A stretch of DNA of 64,000 nucleotides from Sporolactobacillus shoreicorticis (GCF_024125445.1 NZ_JAMXWM010000001.1:62001-126000); one strand, 5' to 3'; shown: positions 55,820 through 64,000, numbered from the stretch's first letter. Notes: generated by a model from the letters alone, not told the origin. Made by a program: numbers and translations.

Positions 55820-56326
55820 TGAACCATCTAATCAAGAGATGTTCACGAAAATCTAGTTTGTATAGTGGAAATAAGAAAATGGGGAGGTTGCACAGCAAAT
55901 AAGAGTATTTATGACTGACGTGGAAGTTGTGGGTTCCGAACCTAAATCATTCCCCTTGGTTTGGCAAGGTGCGCATGTGGCGACTTGGGGGTGGGGATAG
56001 GAAATCAGCAACTGAGAGTGGCTGACCTTTTGTTGCGATGACTTGCTGGAATGCGGGGACAAGCGTTTAATTACGTAGGCTTTTGCACATCAATGAATTG
56101 ATGTGTCGGGGGTTCCTTTAATAAATTATTGCTGTGCTCACCTCCTTGGTTAAATCATACTAAATATTTAAATTAATGGAAATATTTATTTGCAATTATA
56201 AAAAAATAATTATCCAACTGTTCACAAATTAGAAACAAATATAAAGTTTTGGGTATAAAGACCCATATTTCCAAAGTGCTTTACGATTCTGTAAAATGAT
56301 TAACCCGAAAAACATTAGTTTTCTAC
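55820..56326. other. Unassigned 500-bp region
   Basis: No supported gene. The part 55915-56090 is noticeably more G-rich than its surroundings (GACTTGGGGGTGGGGATAGG) and contains ACATCAAT-GAATT-GATGTGT (56087-56106), a small hairpin. It may be a remnant or an RNA; I cannot say which. Confidence 0.3.
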
Positions 56327-56354
56327 AAAAAAAGACCCCATTATGCAATGGGGC
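56327..56354 (-). terminator. Terminator of the small minus-strand gene
   Basis: Read on the minus strand: GCCCCATT-GCAT-AATGGGGTC followed by TTTTTTT. Confidence 0.8.
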
Positions 56355-56401
56355 CGGGGAAAGGTTGTTTCTATAATAGTTATTACCGATCAGGGAAAAT
56401 T

Positions 56402-56635
56402 TTAAACATTAGGAATCTGCTCAATTAAGGAGACTAACGGATTAATTTTGCAATTATATTTAGCAACTCTTAAATACGCATAATCTTCAAGCACTAAGTA
56501 TTTATTGTCCTCAAACACGATAATATCACCTTTGGTGTATTTTGTTTTATCGGTGTTAATGAGCATCGTTTTACTTAAATACCATGAAGAATAATAATGA
56601 TCAATGAATTGAACAATGTACATATCTCGAAGCAT
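56402..56635 (-). CDS. Small hypothetical protein
   Basis: A 77-residue protein (MLRDMYIVQFIDHYYSSWYL, then TKYTKGDIIVFEDNKYLVLE) with the look of a compact beta-rich, SH3-like fold: TKGDIIVFEDNKYLVL resembles a small barrel. The ATG at 56635 is chosen because AGGAGG stands eight bases upstream; the terminator immediately downstream supports a real, monocistronic gene. Family not recognised. Confidence 0.55.
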   Translation of the reverse strand: MLRDMYIVQFIDHYYSSWYLSKTMLINTDKTKYTKGDIIVFEDNKYLVLEDYAYLRVAKYNCKINPLVSLIEQIPNV

Positions 56636-56656
56636 TGATAGATCCTCCTGAATCAA

Positions 56657-57182
56657 TTTGAGAAGTCATTCACTCAAGAAAATACTACCAAAAAACGATT
56701 ACAAAAAAGTTACATGTATTGTTACATATAGATGAGACTGTTTCAGGCGTCGATGGGACGGATCTGAATTTCTAGAGCGACTCCCATTCTCTCCAACTGA
56801 GATCAATTTAGATAAAAAGAAATTGAGCTATTGTTGGGTACAATTATGGAATTCCCTGATCGATGAAGTGCAGTTTTCCGTTTGCAGGAATAATTAATCT
56901 ATCCTTTGTTGTTGCTGCTTTGCTGCTGATAAATGCAAACATTATCCGCATGATTATTGTGAGTTTTTTTGACAGCACCACTTTTTTGCGCGCGGCAACA
57001 TTTAACGCAAATAGACAAAATAATGTAGACCTGGATGCTTTGTAGAGCGGCCGTTTATAAAAATGTAATAGTTAATTGCTATGCAAAGATTGCAAAAGAA
57101 CATGAGTGAAGCATATTCCCCCAAACCCCAAATACCTATATAAAATGAAACTTTCCAGCAATGAGCCAATGACTTAATCCTA
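56657..57182. other. Intergenic region between divergent small gene and aminotransferase
   Basis: AAAACGATTAC at 56692-56702 repeats the core of the operators at 53406 and 53474. The rest (56710-57182) contains no supported gene; a 60-codon frame at 56863 has no RBS. Confidence 0.35.
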
Positions 57183-57192
57183 CGATGGGGGG

Positions 57193-58479
57193 ATGAAGAT
57201 GAATTTCGAGGACTATCAGCCTTATTTGAGTCCGGCACTTGCAAAGGCAACGGACCTGATTGCTGTAAGTGGCAAGGGTTGTTATTTGACCGATAGTAAA
57301 GGGGATCGGTATCTGGATTTCGTTCAGGGAATCGCGGTCAATGCGCTGGGACATTGCCATCCGAAGATTGTTGAAGCGATTAAAGCGCAGGCGGAGAAAC
57401 TGATTACAGCCTCGTTCAATGTTGTCAATTACCCGGCAACGCTTGAGCTTGCGAGGCGGCTGGCCGGAGTGACGCCGGGTGAGTTGGATTCCGTATTCTT
57501 CTCCAATGGGGGAGCAGAAGCAGTGGACGGTGCGCTGAAGCTGGCTAAGGTTTACACACGGAGACCGGCGATCATCGCGTTTCAAGGCTCTTTTCATGGA
57601 CGGTCATTCGGGGCTTTATCCGTGACGGGCTCGAATGCCAACTATCGCAAGTATTATGAACCATTGGTGGGTTCAGTTTATTTTACGGCGTATCCGTCAA
57701 AGGATTTATGTCCTAAGGGATTCAATGAAGAGCAAAGAACGAAGTTTTGTCTGAGTGAACTGGATCGACTTTTTGAAAATCTTGTGGCACCTGATCAGGT
57801 AGCGGCGATTATTATGGAACCCGTTCAAGGCGAGGGCGGTTATGTTGTTCCTTCGAGGGCGTTTGTACAGGAAATTCGTGAGCGCTGTGATCGATATGGC
57901 ATTTTGCTGATTCTAGATGAAATTCAATCGGGTTACGGACGGACAGGGAAAATGTTTGCGAGCAGTTACTTTGATGTGGTACCCGATATTATGACAATAG
58001 GCAAGGCAATTGCCGGCGGTTTGCCAATGAGCGCGGTGATTTCGACAGCGGCAATTATGAAGGAATGGCATCCGGGAATGCATGGTACCACTTTTGGCGG
58101 AAATCCAATTTGTGCGGCGTCCGCTTTGGCTGTTCTGGATGAATTCAAACAATCGGCTCTGCTTAAGCATGTGAACGAGGCTGGCACATACTTGAAGAGT
58201 CAATTAGTGGGACTGCAAAAGAAATACAACTGTATTTCCGATGTTCGGGGACTGGGGCTAATGCTGGCGATTGAATTTTCTCATCCGGATGGCAGCCCTG
58301 CCGGAGATCTATTGGAAGCAGTCAGGACCGGCTGCCTGAAAAATAAATTGCTGACGCTATCCTGCGGCGTCCATCATAACGGCATGCGTTTTGCCACGCC
58401 GCTGAATGTGACTCGGGATGAGATTGATCAAGGAATCACAATAATCGATTCAGTGATGAATCGACTTTGCGTTCAATAA
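57193..58479 (+). CDS. Class III aminotransferase (GabT/ArgD-like)
   Basis: A 428-residue PLP aminotransferase of subgroup II: SNGGAEAVDGALKLAK (phosphate loop), FQGSFHGRS, EPVQGEGGY, LDEIQSGYGRTGKMF (Asp of PLP) and TIGKAIAGGLPMSAV with the Schiff-base Lys. Substrates in the family include 4-aminobutyrate, acetylornithine, diaminobutyrate and beta-alanine. ATG at 57193, with another at 57199; GGGGGG lies 4 or 10 bases upstream, so the start is ambiguous by two codons. The dehydrogenase-like gene follows by 15 bp, so the pair is an operon. Ectoine degradation needs a diaminobutyrate aminotransferase; this is one candidate, unproven. Confidence 0.83.
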   Translation: MKMNFEDYQPYLSPALAKATDLIAVSGKGCYLTDSKGDRYLDFVQGIAVNALGHCHPKIVEAIKAQAEKLITASFNVVNYPATLELARRLAGVTPGELDSVFFSNGGAEAVDGALKLAKVYTRRPAIIAFQGSFHGRSFGALSVTGSNANYRKYYEPLVGSVYFTAYPSKDLCPKGFNEEQRTKFCLSELDRLFENLVAPDQVAAIIMEPVQGEGGYVVPSRAFVQEIRERCDRYGILLILDEIQSGYGRTGKMFASSYFDVVPDIMTIGKAIAGGLPMSAVISTAAIMKEWHPGMHGTTFGGNPICAASALAVLDEFKQSALLKHVNEAGTYLKSQLVGLQKKYNCISDVRGLGLMLAIEFSHPDGSPAGDLLEAVRTGCLKNKLLTLSCGVHHNGMRFATPLNVTRDEIDQGITIIDSVMNRLCVQ

Positions 58480-58494
58480 GAAAGGACTGAGGTC

Positions 58495-59475
58495 ATGGAA
58501 AAAAAGAAAGTCTTTTACTATAACATTGACGATAATCTGGATTATGAACACGATTTGCTGAACACGTGGGGTATTGATAATTTGGAACTCATTGAAGTTA
58601 AGGATTATAATGGGGTGCAACCATTTATTAATCATGCGAAAGAGGCGGATGGTGTTGTTGTCGAATATCAGCAAATTTCCCGGGAAATTATGGAGGAATT
58701 GCCGAATTTGAAAATCATCGCCCTTCAATCGATTGGTGTCGATAATGTGGATGTCGAATCAGCGACTGATCATGGCGTGTGTGTAACGAATTGTCCGGGT
58801 TTTTGTTCAGAGGAAGTAGCATTGCATACTGTTGGATTAATCATTGATCTGACTCGGAAAATTACATTGCTTGATCGGACGGTGCGTGGCGGAAAGTGGG
58901 ACCCATTGTATGGATACAAAACCCATCGATTGACAGGAAAAACCGTCGGGCTCTATTTTTTCGGCAGTATACCTAAAACAATGATGCCCATGCTTCGTGC
59001 ACTCAGCGTCAAAGTACTTGTTTTTGCGCCAACAAAAACAAAAGCTTTCTTGGAAGAATATGGTGCGAAAAAAGCGGAGACATTTGAGGAGCTGCTCATG
59101 CAGTCGGATATTCTGTCGCTGCATTGTCCGCTCATGGATTCGACCACACATCTCATTTCTTGGCGTGAATTGAAGCTGATGAAAAGGGATGCTTTTTTGA
59201 TTAACACTGCACGCGGCAAGGTTGTTGATGAGACGGCACTTGCTAAAGCCCTAACGGATGGTGAAATCAGAGCTGCTGCTGTTGATGTCATTGAAGATGA
59301 GGAAACGGAAAGCAGTCCTCTATTTAATATAGAAAATACGATTATCACCCCACATTCAGCATTTATCTCTGAAGATTCCTTTTATGATGCGCGGAAAACA
59401 ACGTTGAAACAGCTTGTGCAGCGATTAAGTAAAGATCAAAAACCATCAAATCTGGTGAATCAGGGCGTGATGTAA
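58495..59475 (+). CDS. D-2-hydroxyacid dehydrogenase-like protein with altered NAD-binding glycine motif
   Basis: A 326-residue protein of the D-isomer 2-hydroxyacid dehydrogenase/CtBP family. Catalytic residues look intact: Arg in INTARGKVVDETAL, Glu in DVIEDEETESSPLF and His in ITPHSAFIS. The Rossmann glycine motif, however, reads VGLYFFGSIPKTM instead of the usual GxGxxG (second Gly replaced by Phe, third by Pro), so NAD binding may be impaired or altered. ATG follows AAAGGACTGAGG. Co-transcribed with the aminotransferase; together they could convert an amino acid via a 2-oxo acid to a 2-hydroxy acid if active. Confidence 0.72.
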   Translation: MEKKKVFYYNIDDNLDYEHDLLNTWGIDNLELIEVKDYNGVQPFINHAKEADGVVVEYQQISREIMEELPNLKIIALQSIGVDNVDVESATDHGVCVTNCPGFCSEEVALHTVGLIIDLTRKITLLDRTVRGGKWDPLYGYKTHRLTGKTVGLYFFGSIPKTMMPMLRALSVKVLVFAPTKTKAFLEEYGAKKAETFEELLMQSDILSLHCPLMDSTTHLISWRELKLMKRDAFLINTARGKVVDETALAKALTDGEIRAAAVDVIEDEETESSPLFNIENTIITPHSAFISEDSFYDARKTTLKQLVQRLSKDQKPSNLVNQGVM

Positions 59476-59491
59476 CCGCAAAGTCAAAAGC

Positions 59492-59539
59492 CACCCCGAT
59501 TGGTTTTAGACTGAAAATCTCTTCAGAACCCGACGGGGT
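59492..59539 (+). terminator. Possible terminator of the aminotransferase operon
   Basis: CACCCCG pairs with CGGGGTG with inner pairing GGTTTTAGA/TCT..GAACC; no T-run follows. Confidence 0.4.
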
Positions 59540-59815
59540 GAGTACTGGGATAAAATCAGTGCTTCGGAAATGATCCGCGCGATTACCATTATCAAATCGA
59601 TCGGACGCAGAAGCAGCTGCATAAGGATTCTTTCAAAACTAAAAGAAGACCGGGAAATCAAGGAAGACTCGATAAATCGATAAGTGACTGGAATAAATCG
59701 GGAAAATAAAAGGCACTTTGTCGCACGATATCCTTTTAAAACATAATGGCCTTTTAATGAGCAGATAGAAAGGTTTGTTCTTCTGTGCATTTGAGGTCCT
59801 TTTTCACATTTATGA

Positions 59816-60001
59816 TTGGATATGTGCTCAGATCGGGTCAGACAATTTATGGAAAATAGCGACGTGCAAAAGACTGCTGTGGTCGGGTTGCTGTGGTCAT
59901 TAGTAATCACGGCGCAAATGATGTCAACTAAAAATTCAAGGTGCTTTGCGAAAGGTAAACAGGCAACATTGGATGTGTTTGGCATTGGACCATTCTTGTG
60001 A
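59816..60001 (+). CDS. Short membrane-protein fragment coupled to glycosyltransferase gene
   Basis: A 61-codon frame (TTG at 59816) with one hydrophobic helix (VVGLLWSLVITAQMM) followed by STKNSRCFAKGKQATLDVFGIGPFL. Its stop overlaps the glycosyltransferase start as GTGA (59998-60001), an arrangement that usually reflects translational coupling, which is the main argument that it is real. A stop immediately precedes the TTG, so it is either a very small gene or the end of a truncated larger one. Family not recognised. Confidence 0.35.
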   Translation: MDMCSDRVRQFMENSDVQKTAVVGLLWSLVITAQMMSTKNSRCFAKGKQATLDVFGIGPFL

Positions 60002-60354
60002 AACGAGAGATGGAAATGGAATTCATACATTTTATCGTTGAGATGTTCCCGCGGTTTGTTTTTTTCTATCCATTCATTATGTCTTTGGTTTGGATGACGG
60101 GAGCGCTTTTGTTTTATCTATATCGTGAACGCCATGAATCGGTTGACTTTGAATCGATTGATTGGCCAATGGTGAATTTCGTTGTGCCTTGTTATAATGA
60201 GGAGTCCACAATTATTGAAACGATCCGGTATTTGTCGGAAATGCCTTATCCGAAAAAAGAAATTATTGCCGTAAATGACGGCAGTATAGACGGCACAGCA
60301 GAGGTGCTGGAATGTTTGGCGGGTCAATACAAAGAATCGCGTGTGATTCACTAA
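59998..60354 (+). pseudogene. Truncated family 2 glycosyltransferase (PgaC/IcaA-like N-terminus)
   Basis: 118 codons: an N-terminal membrane region (FVFFYPFIMSLVWMTGALLFYL), then [40 protein letters not shown] and YKESRVIH. This is the first quarter of a GT2 processive glycosyltransferase like IcaA/PgaC, which polymerises GlcNAc. It ends at a stop right after RVIH, where such enzymes continue toward GKA-ALN. All catalytic D-D-QxxRW parts beyond the first Asp motif are missing. It abuts the 3' end of the truncated ATPase gene on the other strand. Confidence 0.75.
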
Positions 60355-60544
60355 TAAAGAGTTCGCCTTCGGAAATCTGTTCGAGTCCGGCAATCATTCG
60401 CAGGGTTGTCGATTTACCGCAACCGGAGGGACCGACAAGTACAATAAATTCCTGATCTTTAATGGTTAGATGAAAATCTTTTACCGCGAGCGCGTCACTG
60501 TTGTCATAGCGCTTCTTAATATGGTTCAGCACGATGGAAGCCAT
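60263..60544 (-). pseudogene. msmX: Truncated MsmX/UgpC-type ABC ATPase
   Basis: Sound start (ATG with AAGGAGG six bases upstream) and 65 or so normal residues: [20 protein letters not shown], Walker [12 protein letters not shown] and [17 protein letters not shown]. Then it leaves the family (normally G-x-x-MND and the Q-loop) and runs about 25 codons antisense through the glycosyltransferase stump. Signature and Walker B are lost. In Bacilli MsmX is a shared ATPase for several sugar importers, so its loss here, if no other copy exists, would silence them; the intact homologue at 15058 might substitute. Confidence 0.8.
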
Positions 60545-60826
60545 GCGAATCCTCCTTATAATAGTTGGTAGATTAAGTATATAAAATTCGGAAAATAGTG
60601 CCTATTGACAGAATGATGAAATTCAGCTGCTGTTTTTGGCGGAGTGACAAGAAAAAGGTTTATGTGCTGTAATCTCTGACACTTCAGTGAATTTCCATAT
60701 AGGTGTATTGCTCTATGTACACGCTACTAGAAAAATGCTATTTTTATAGAGTACATAGTTTTCCAGCTTTGTAACAATATGTTGAACCATGGGAGGTTCC
60801 AACGATATAAAAAGGGAGAGTGAAAA

Positions 60827-62386
60827 GTGAAGCATCGAGCAAGATATTTGATTTCAGGACTTCTGGCCATGGCTTTGGTTGCACTGTCACTGAGTTTTAC
60901 AGGTGGTACCGCGCAGGCAAGTTCTTCGTACAGTTCCTACGTCACTTCTTACACATTGAAAGTCCGCAGTAAGGCAAGTACTCATTATCGAACATTACGC
61001 ACATTGAGCATGGGGAATAAAGTCACGGTGACGAGCCGATCAGGAAAGTATTCCCGAATTAAATACGGGAATACAACTGGTTACGTTCAAACGCAGCACT
61101 TAAGCCGCAGCAAATTTAAATCTTACAGTGCTTATGTAACTTCATACACGCTGAAAATGCGTAGTAACGCGAGTGTTCATTATTCAACTAAACGTACACT
61201 AAATATGGCGAACAAAGTTACAGTACTCGGCAAGGGCAAAAAATACGCGCTTGTCAGCTATGGGGGCACAACCGGTTATGTACAGAATATTCATTTGAAT
61301 AAAAGTAAGTTCAAATCGTTAAGCGCTTATGTGACTTCCTATACTTTGAAGATTCGCAACAATGCGAGTGTTCATTATTCGGTTCGGCATACGTTAACAA
61401 TGGGTAATAAGGTTACGGTACTTGGCAAGGGCAAAAAATATGCGCTTGTCAACTATGGCGGTAAAACCGGTTATGTACAGAATATTCACCTTAATTCACA
61501 GCCATTTCGCGCATATAATGCCTATGTTACGTCCAACACACTGAAGATTCGTAATAACCCAAGTGTGCATTACACAACGCGACTGATTCTGGCGGTCAAC
61601 AACCGGGTGACGATTACTGGGAAGGGCAAAAAATATGCTCAAGTTAAATTTGGTAATGTCTCAGGCTATGTTCAGGCGAAGTATCTAACGACGACGCAGC
61701 CCGCGGCCTCGAGTAATCAGCCGACCGATCCGCCGGTAACCAGCGGATCTCAGTTCGGGCTTGATATTTCGCATTATCAAAATGATGCAGGAAATGGAAC
61801 TATTGACTTTAATGCGATCAAGCAGGACGGCAACAGATTTATCATTGCAAAGGCTTCTGAAGGCGGTAATACGGACAGTACGTTTGTCAGCAATGCGGTT
61901 GGGGCCAAAAATGCAGGTTTAACGGTCAATGCGTACCACTTCTTCCGTGGATCGGATGAAGCAGGTTCCAGAAATGAAGCCAATGTTTTCTCAAAACAGA
62001 TTCGTACGGCTAACGCGCAAGGTGTTTCTCTCCACTATCTCTTTATTGACGTTGAAACAACAAACGGTGTGGACAAGCAGACCTTAACGAACAATGTGAA
62101 GGCATTTATTGATCAAATGAGAAAGAACGGATTCAATCAATTGGGAATCTATTCGAATCTTTCGTTCTATAACAATAAAATTGATTTACCAAATGTTGTT
62201 GCGGCGCAGCCTTCTCAGCCGAAGTTTTTAATTTGGCTTGCACGGTATCGCGGACAAGAAACTCAGCAAGGACCCGGCGCGAACTTCGATGTTGATATCT
62301 GGCAATACACGAGCAGCGGATCATCGAGCGGCATCGTCGGTGCTGTTGACAAGGATATCTGGTATTACACGATTAATGGACTGTAA
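60827..62386 (+). CDS. Secreted lysozyme: four SH3-like repeats and GH25 domain
   Basis: 519 residues. Signal peptide (about 1-31, cleaved after AQA). Four SH3b-like repeats of about 65 residues, each opening with Y-x-A/S-YVTS-x-TLK-(V/M/I)R and closing with GYVQ, likely cell-wall binding. A short linker is followed by a GH25 muramidase (about 305-519): FGLDISHYQND with Asp313, and LFIDVETT with Glu410 as likely catalytic residues, ending DIWQYT and VDKDIWYYTING. It cleaves peptidoglycan glycan strands outside the cell. GTG start with AAAGGGAGAG. Repeats 2 and 3 are nearly identical at the DNA level. Confidence 0.9.
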   Translation: MKHRARYLISGLLAMALVALSLSFTGGTAQASSSYSSYVTSYTLKVRSKASTHYRTLRTLSMGNKVTVTSRSGKYSRIKYGNTTGYVQTQHLSRSKFKSYSAYVTSYTLKMRSNASVHYSTKRTLNMANKVTVLGKGKKYALVSYGGTTGYVQNIHLNKSKFKSLSAYVTSYTLKIRNNASVHYSVRHTLTMGNKVTVLGKGKKYALVNYGGKTGYVQNIHLNSQPFRAYNAYVTSNTLKIRNNPSVHYTTRLILAVNNRVTITGKGKKYAQVKFGNVSGYVQAKYLTTTQPAASSNQPTDPPVTSGSQFGLDISHYQNDAGNGTIDFNAIKQDGNRFIIAKASEGGNTDSTFVSNAVGAKNAGLTVNAYHFFRGSDEAGSRNEANVFSKQIRTANAQGVSLHYLFIDVETTNGVDKQTLTNNVKAFIDQMRKNGFNQLGIYSNLSFYNNKIDLPNVVAAQPSQPKFLIWLARYRGQETQQGPGANFDVDIWQYTSSGSSSGIVGAVDKDIWYYTINGL

Positions 62387-62407
62387 GTGAAAATCGTGAA
62401 TCATCTG

Positions 62408-62456
62408 AATCTCCTCTGAACTATGGGTATCTGTAGTTCAGAGGGGATTTTTTTGT
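62408..62456 (+). terminator. Strong terminator after lysozyme
   Basis: AATCTCCTCTGAACTA pairs with TAGTTCAGAGGGGATT, followed by TTTTTTT. Confidence 0.9.
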
Positions 62457-62614
62457 CTAGCTGAGAATAACTGAACTTTTCTTAAGAATAGCGGAAGTCC
62501 GTACGGGTACGATTAAGCAGTTACTAAAAATTCTGCAGTGCTAAATTTTTTCGCGTGTGATAAAAGTCACCCTTGATAATTTTCACAACATGAATTATCA
62601 TATATAACGATAAA

Positions 62615-62633
62615 GATAATGAGAATCATTATC
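62615..62633. promoter_or_regulatory. Fur box
   Basis: GATAATGAGAATCATTATC matches the 19-bp Fur consensus at all but one position and lies 28 bp before the permease gene. Expected to repress the transporter when iron is sufficient. Confidence 0.88.
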
Positions 62634-62660
62634 ATTTATATAGTGAAATGAGGTGGCATT

Positions 62661-63728
62661 TTGCAACGCCTGGAATCACGAGGAATAACGGGCTGCTTCT
62701 ATTATCCTATTATTCTTCTGTTACTTTTTTTGATCGCTGTTTCAGCGGTTTATTCGGTATCCATCGGACAAGTACATATTCCGTTCGGGCAATCGATGAA
62801 TATTCTGCTGCATGCACTGACGAACGGCAAGCTGGGTTCATTGCATGGGATCCAGGAATCCAATAGCAATATTATTTTTCAGATTCGGATGCCACGGGTG
62901 ATTTTTGCTTTGCTGATCGGCATGGGCCTTTCTTTGTGTGGAGCGGTGATGCAGGCAACCGTGCAAAATCCGCTGGCAGATCCGTATATTATCGGCATTT
63001 CTTCAGGTGCGTCGCTGGGTGCAACGATTGCCATTCTTATTGGATTTGGATCGTTCTTCGCCAATTTTGGTGTTGCATTTGGTGCATTTGCAGGGGCTGC
63101 GGTTACTTCTGCTGCGGTGCTCCTGCTGTCAAGTATCGGTGGCAGGGCAACCTCAGTGAAACTCATCTTGTCCGGTGTCGTGATCGGTGCGTTCTGCAGT
63201 TCTTTTTCTGATTTAGTCATTTATTTTGCAAATAATGCTGAGGGTGTGCAGCAGGTTGCTTTCTGGTCAATGGGGAGTCTTGCGCCGTCAAGCTGGGAAA
63301 AAATCCCGATTTTGGCTGCAGTTGTCCTGCTCGGATGCGTTTTTTTTCTTTTCCAGCATCGCGTGCTTAATACAATGCTGCTCGGCGATGAATCCGCAGT
63401 GACACTGGGCATTAATTTAAGCATCTTTCGCAAAATTTATATGGTACTTGCTGCGCTGATCACAGGAACGATGGTGGCTTATGCCGGTACGATCGGCTTT
63501 GTCGGATTGATTGTGCCGCACATTTGTCGCGGACTGTTTGGCGCAGACCACAAGCGTCTGATTCCGGCAACACTGCTTATCGGCAGTCTTTTCATGATCT
63601 GGGCGGATATTCTGTCACGAATCCTGATTCACAATGTAGATCTGCCGATCGGTATTATCACATCCGTAATCGGTTCACCGCTGTTTATCTATATGATTGT
63701 GAAAAAAGGCTATAAATTCGGAGGGTGA
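62661..63728 (+). CDS. FecCD-family iron-siderophore/cobalamin-type ABC permease
   Basis: A 355-residue permease with about ten membrane segments. RMPRVIFALLIGMGLSLCGA, AVMQATVQNPLADPYIIGIS and SGASLGATIAIL match BtuC/FhuB/FecCD permeases, as do GFVGLIVPHICR and the final ISR-like IGIITSVIGSPLFIYMI. It imports ferric siderophores or haem-like compounds; the Fur box makes iron likely. TTG start with AGGTGG a few bases upstream. No binding protein gene is seen upstream; it may lie beyond the window. Confidence 0.88.
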   Translation: MQRLESRGITGCFYYPIILLLLFLIAVSAVYSVSIGQVHIPFGQSMNILLHALTNGKLGSLHGIQESNSNIIFQIRMPRVIFALLIGMGLSLCGAVMQATVQNPLADPYIIGISSGASLGATIAILIGFGSFFANFGVAFGAFAGAAVTSAAVLLLSSIGGRATSVKLILSGVVIGAFCSSFSDLVIYFANNAEGVQQVAFWSMGSLAPSSWEKIPILAAVVLLGCVFFLFQHRVLNTMLLGDESAVTLGINLSIFRKIYMVLAALITGTMVAYAGTIGFVGLIVPHICRGLFGADHKRLIPATLLIGSLFMIWADILSRILIHNVDLPIGIITSVIGSPLFIYMIVKKGYKFGG

Positions 63729-63731
63729 GCA

Positions 63732-64000
63732 ATGGAACTGACGGCAAAAAACCTGCAGGTACGTCGAGGAAAAAAGGAAATTATTAAAAATGCTTCTGTA
63801 TTTGTGAGGAACAGGCAGTTTGTCGGTCTGATCGGTCCAAACGGTTGCGGCAAATCGACGCTGCTGAAAAGCATTTATAAAAGTCTGACGCCTCATGGGG
63901 GAACCGTGTTTCTGAACGATCTGGATGTCTTGAAGAGCACCGAGAAAAAAGTATCGCAGCATTTGGGTGTTGTTGGGCAGTTCAATGAAATGAGTTTCGA
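63732..64000 (+). CDS. FecE/BtuD-type ABC ATPase (3' end outside window)
   Basis: Open frame from ATG 63732 to the window edge with 89 codons visible: MELTAKNLQVRRGKKEII, Walker A GPNGCGKSTLLKS and Q-loop GVVGQFNEM. The ATG is 3 bp after the permease stop with GAGGGTGAG upstream, so the two are coupled. It powers the iron-compound importer. Confidence 0.85.
   Translation, partial: MELTAKNLQVRRGKKEIIKNASVFVRNRQFVGLIGPNGCGKSTLLKSIYKSLTPHGGTVFLNDLDVLKSTEKKVSQHLGVVGQFNEMSF

Noticed and set aside
56863-57045. A 60-codon frame with a hydrophobic start
   Set aside because: No RBS, and nothing downstream it would be coupled to.
59506-60030. A 174-codon minus-strand open frame
   Set aside because: Composition is unlike a protein (Ser/Arg/Leu/Cys-rich, no family features) and it is antisense to the glycosyltransferase start; no RBS.

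Overview
The window reads as chromosomal DNA of a low-to-moderate GC Gram-positive bacterium (Bacillota, class Bacilli). The support is strong GGAGG ribosome binding sites with frequent TTG/GTG starts, an LPXTG sortase-anchored protein with a K-rich tail, PRD/PTS regulators, cre-like sites, lipobox lipoproteins and U-tailed terminators. The mix recalls Sporolactobacillaceae or related Bacillales, but no taxonomic marker gene is present and that placement is a guess. No rRNA, tRNA, CRISPR array or intact mobile element was seen.

Layout. 1-1.1 kb: 3' part of an alpha/beta-hydrolase/SARP-like regulator. 1.3-6.0 kb (minus): ascorbate-type PTS operon (BglG-type regulator, IIA, IIB, IIC, SIS-domain protein). 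6.3-8.0 kb: aldo/keto reductase, a small coiled-coil gene and a decayed fructokinase tail. 8.4-13.3 kb: a 1658-residue wall-anchored protein joining a phosphodiester glycosidase to a metallophosphatase. 14.0-22.1 kb: LacI regulator, UgpC-like ATPase, solute-binding lipoprotein, two permeases, GPH symporter and PHP-domain hydrolase, one operon. 22.5-25.2 kb: a ruined sucrose/fructan cluster in which the transporter and the GH32 hydrolase have lost their middles while the LacI regulator and the fructokinase remain. 25.5-29.3 kb: debris (DUF5085-like, GH36 and IS3 remnants) around a chemoreceptor.

29.6-41.8 kb is the most notable block: an ectoine/hydroxyectoine uptake and degradation island. 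It has an EhuBCDA-type ABC transporter, a DoeA-like ectoine hydrolase, EutB- and EutC-like proteins, an M20 amidohydrolase where DoeB would be expected, two cystathionine-gamma-synthase-fold PLP enzymes and a PucR regulator. Such clusters are, to my knowledge, described mainly from Proteobacteria, so the Bacillota setting and the altered enzyme set deserve attention.

42.6-51.0 kb: XRE regulator divergent from a Dpp/Opp-type peptide transporter with two metallopeptidases, a peptide-scavenging operon. 51.5-56.6 kb: a heptad-repeat coiled-coil gene, a centrally deleted GH1 gene, and a LacI-controlled epimerase with a decayed rpiB. 57.2-59.5 kb: class III aminotransferase plus a 2-hydroxyacid-dehydrogenase-like protein. 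59.8-60.5 kb: two convergent gene stumps (glycosyltransferase and MsmX-type ATPase) joined at a deletion. 60.8-62.4 kb: secreted SH3/GH25 lysozyme. 62.6 kb to the end: Fur-box-controlled iron-siderophore or cobalamin-type ABC transporter.

Overall the region combines amino-acid, osmolyte and peptide scavenging systems that look intact with several carbohydrate genes in decay. Repeatedly these keep their ends and lose their centres.
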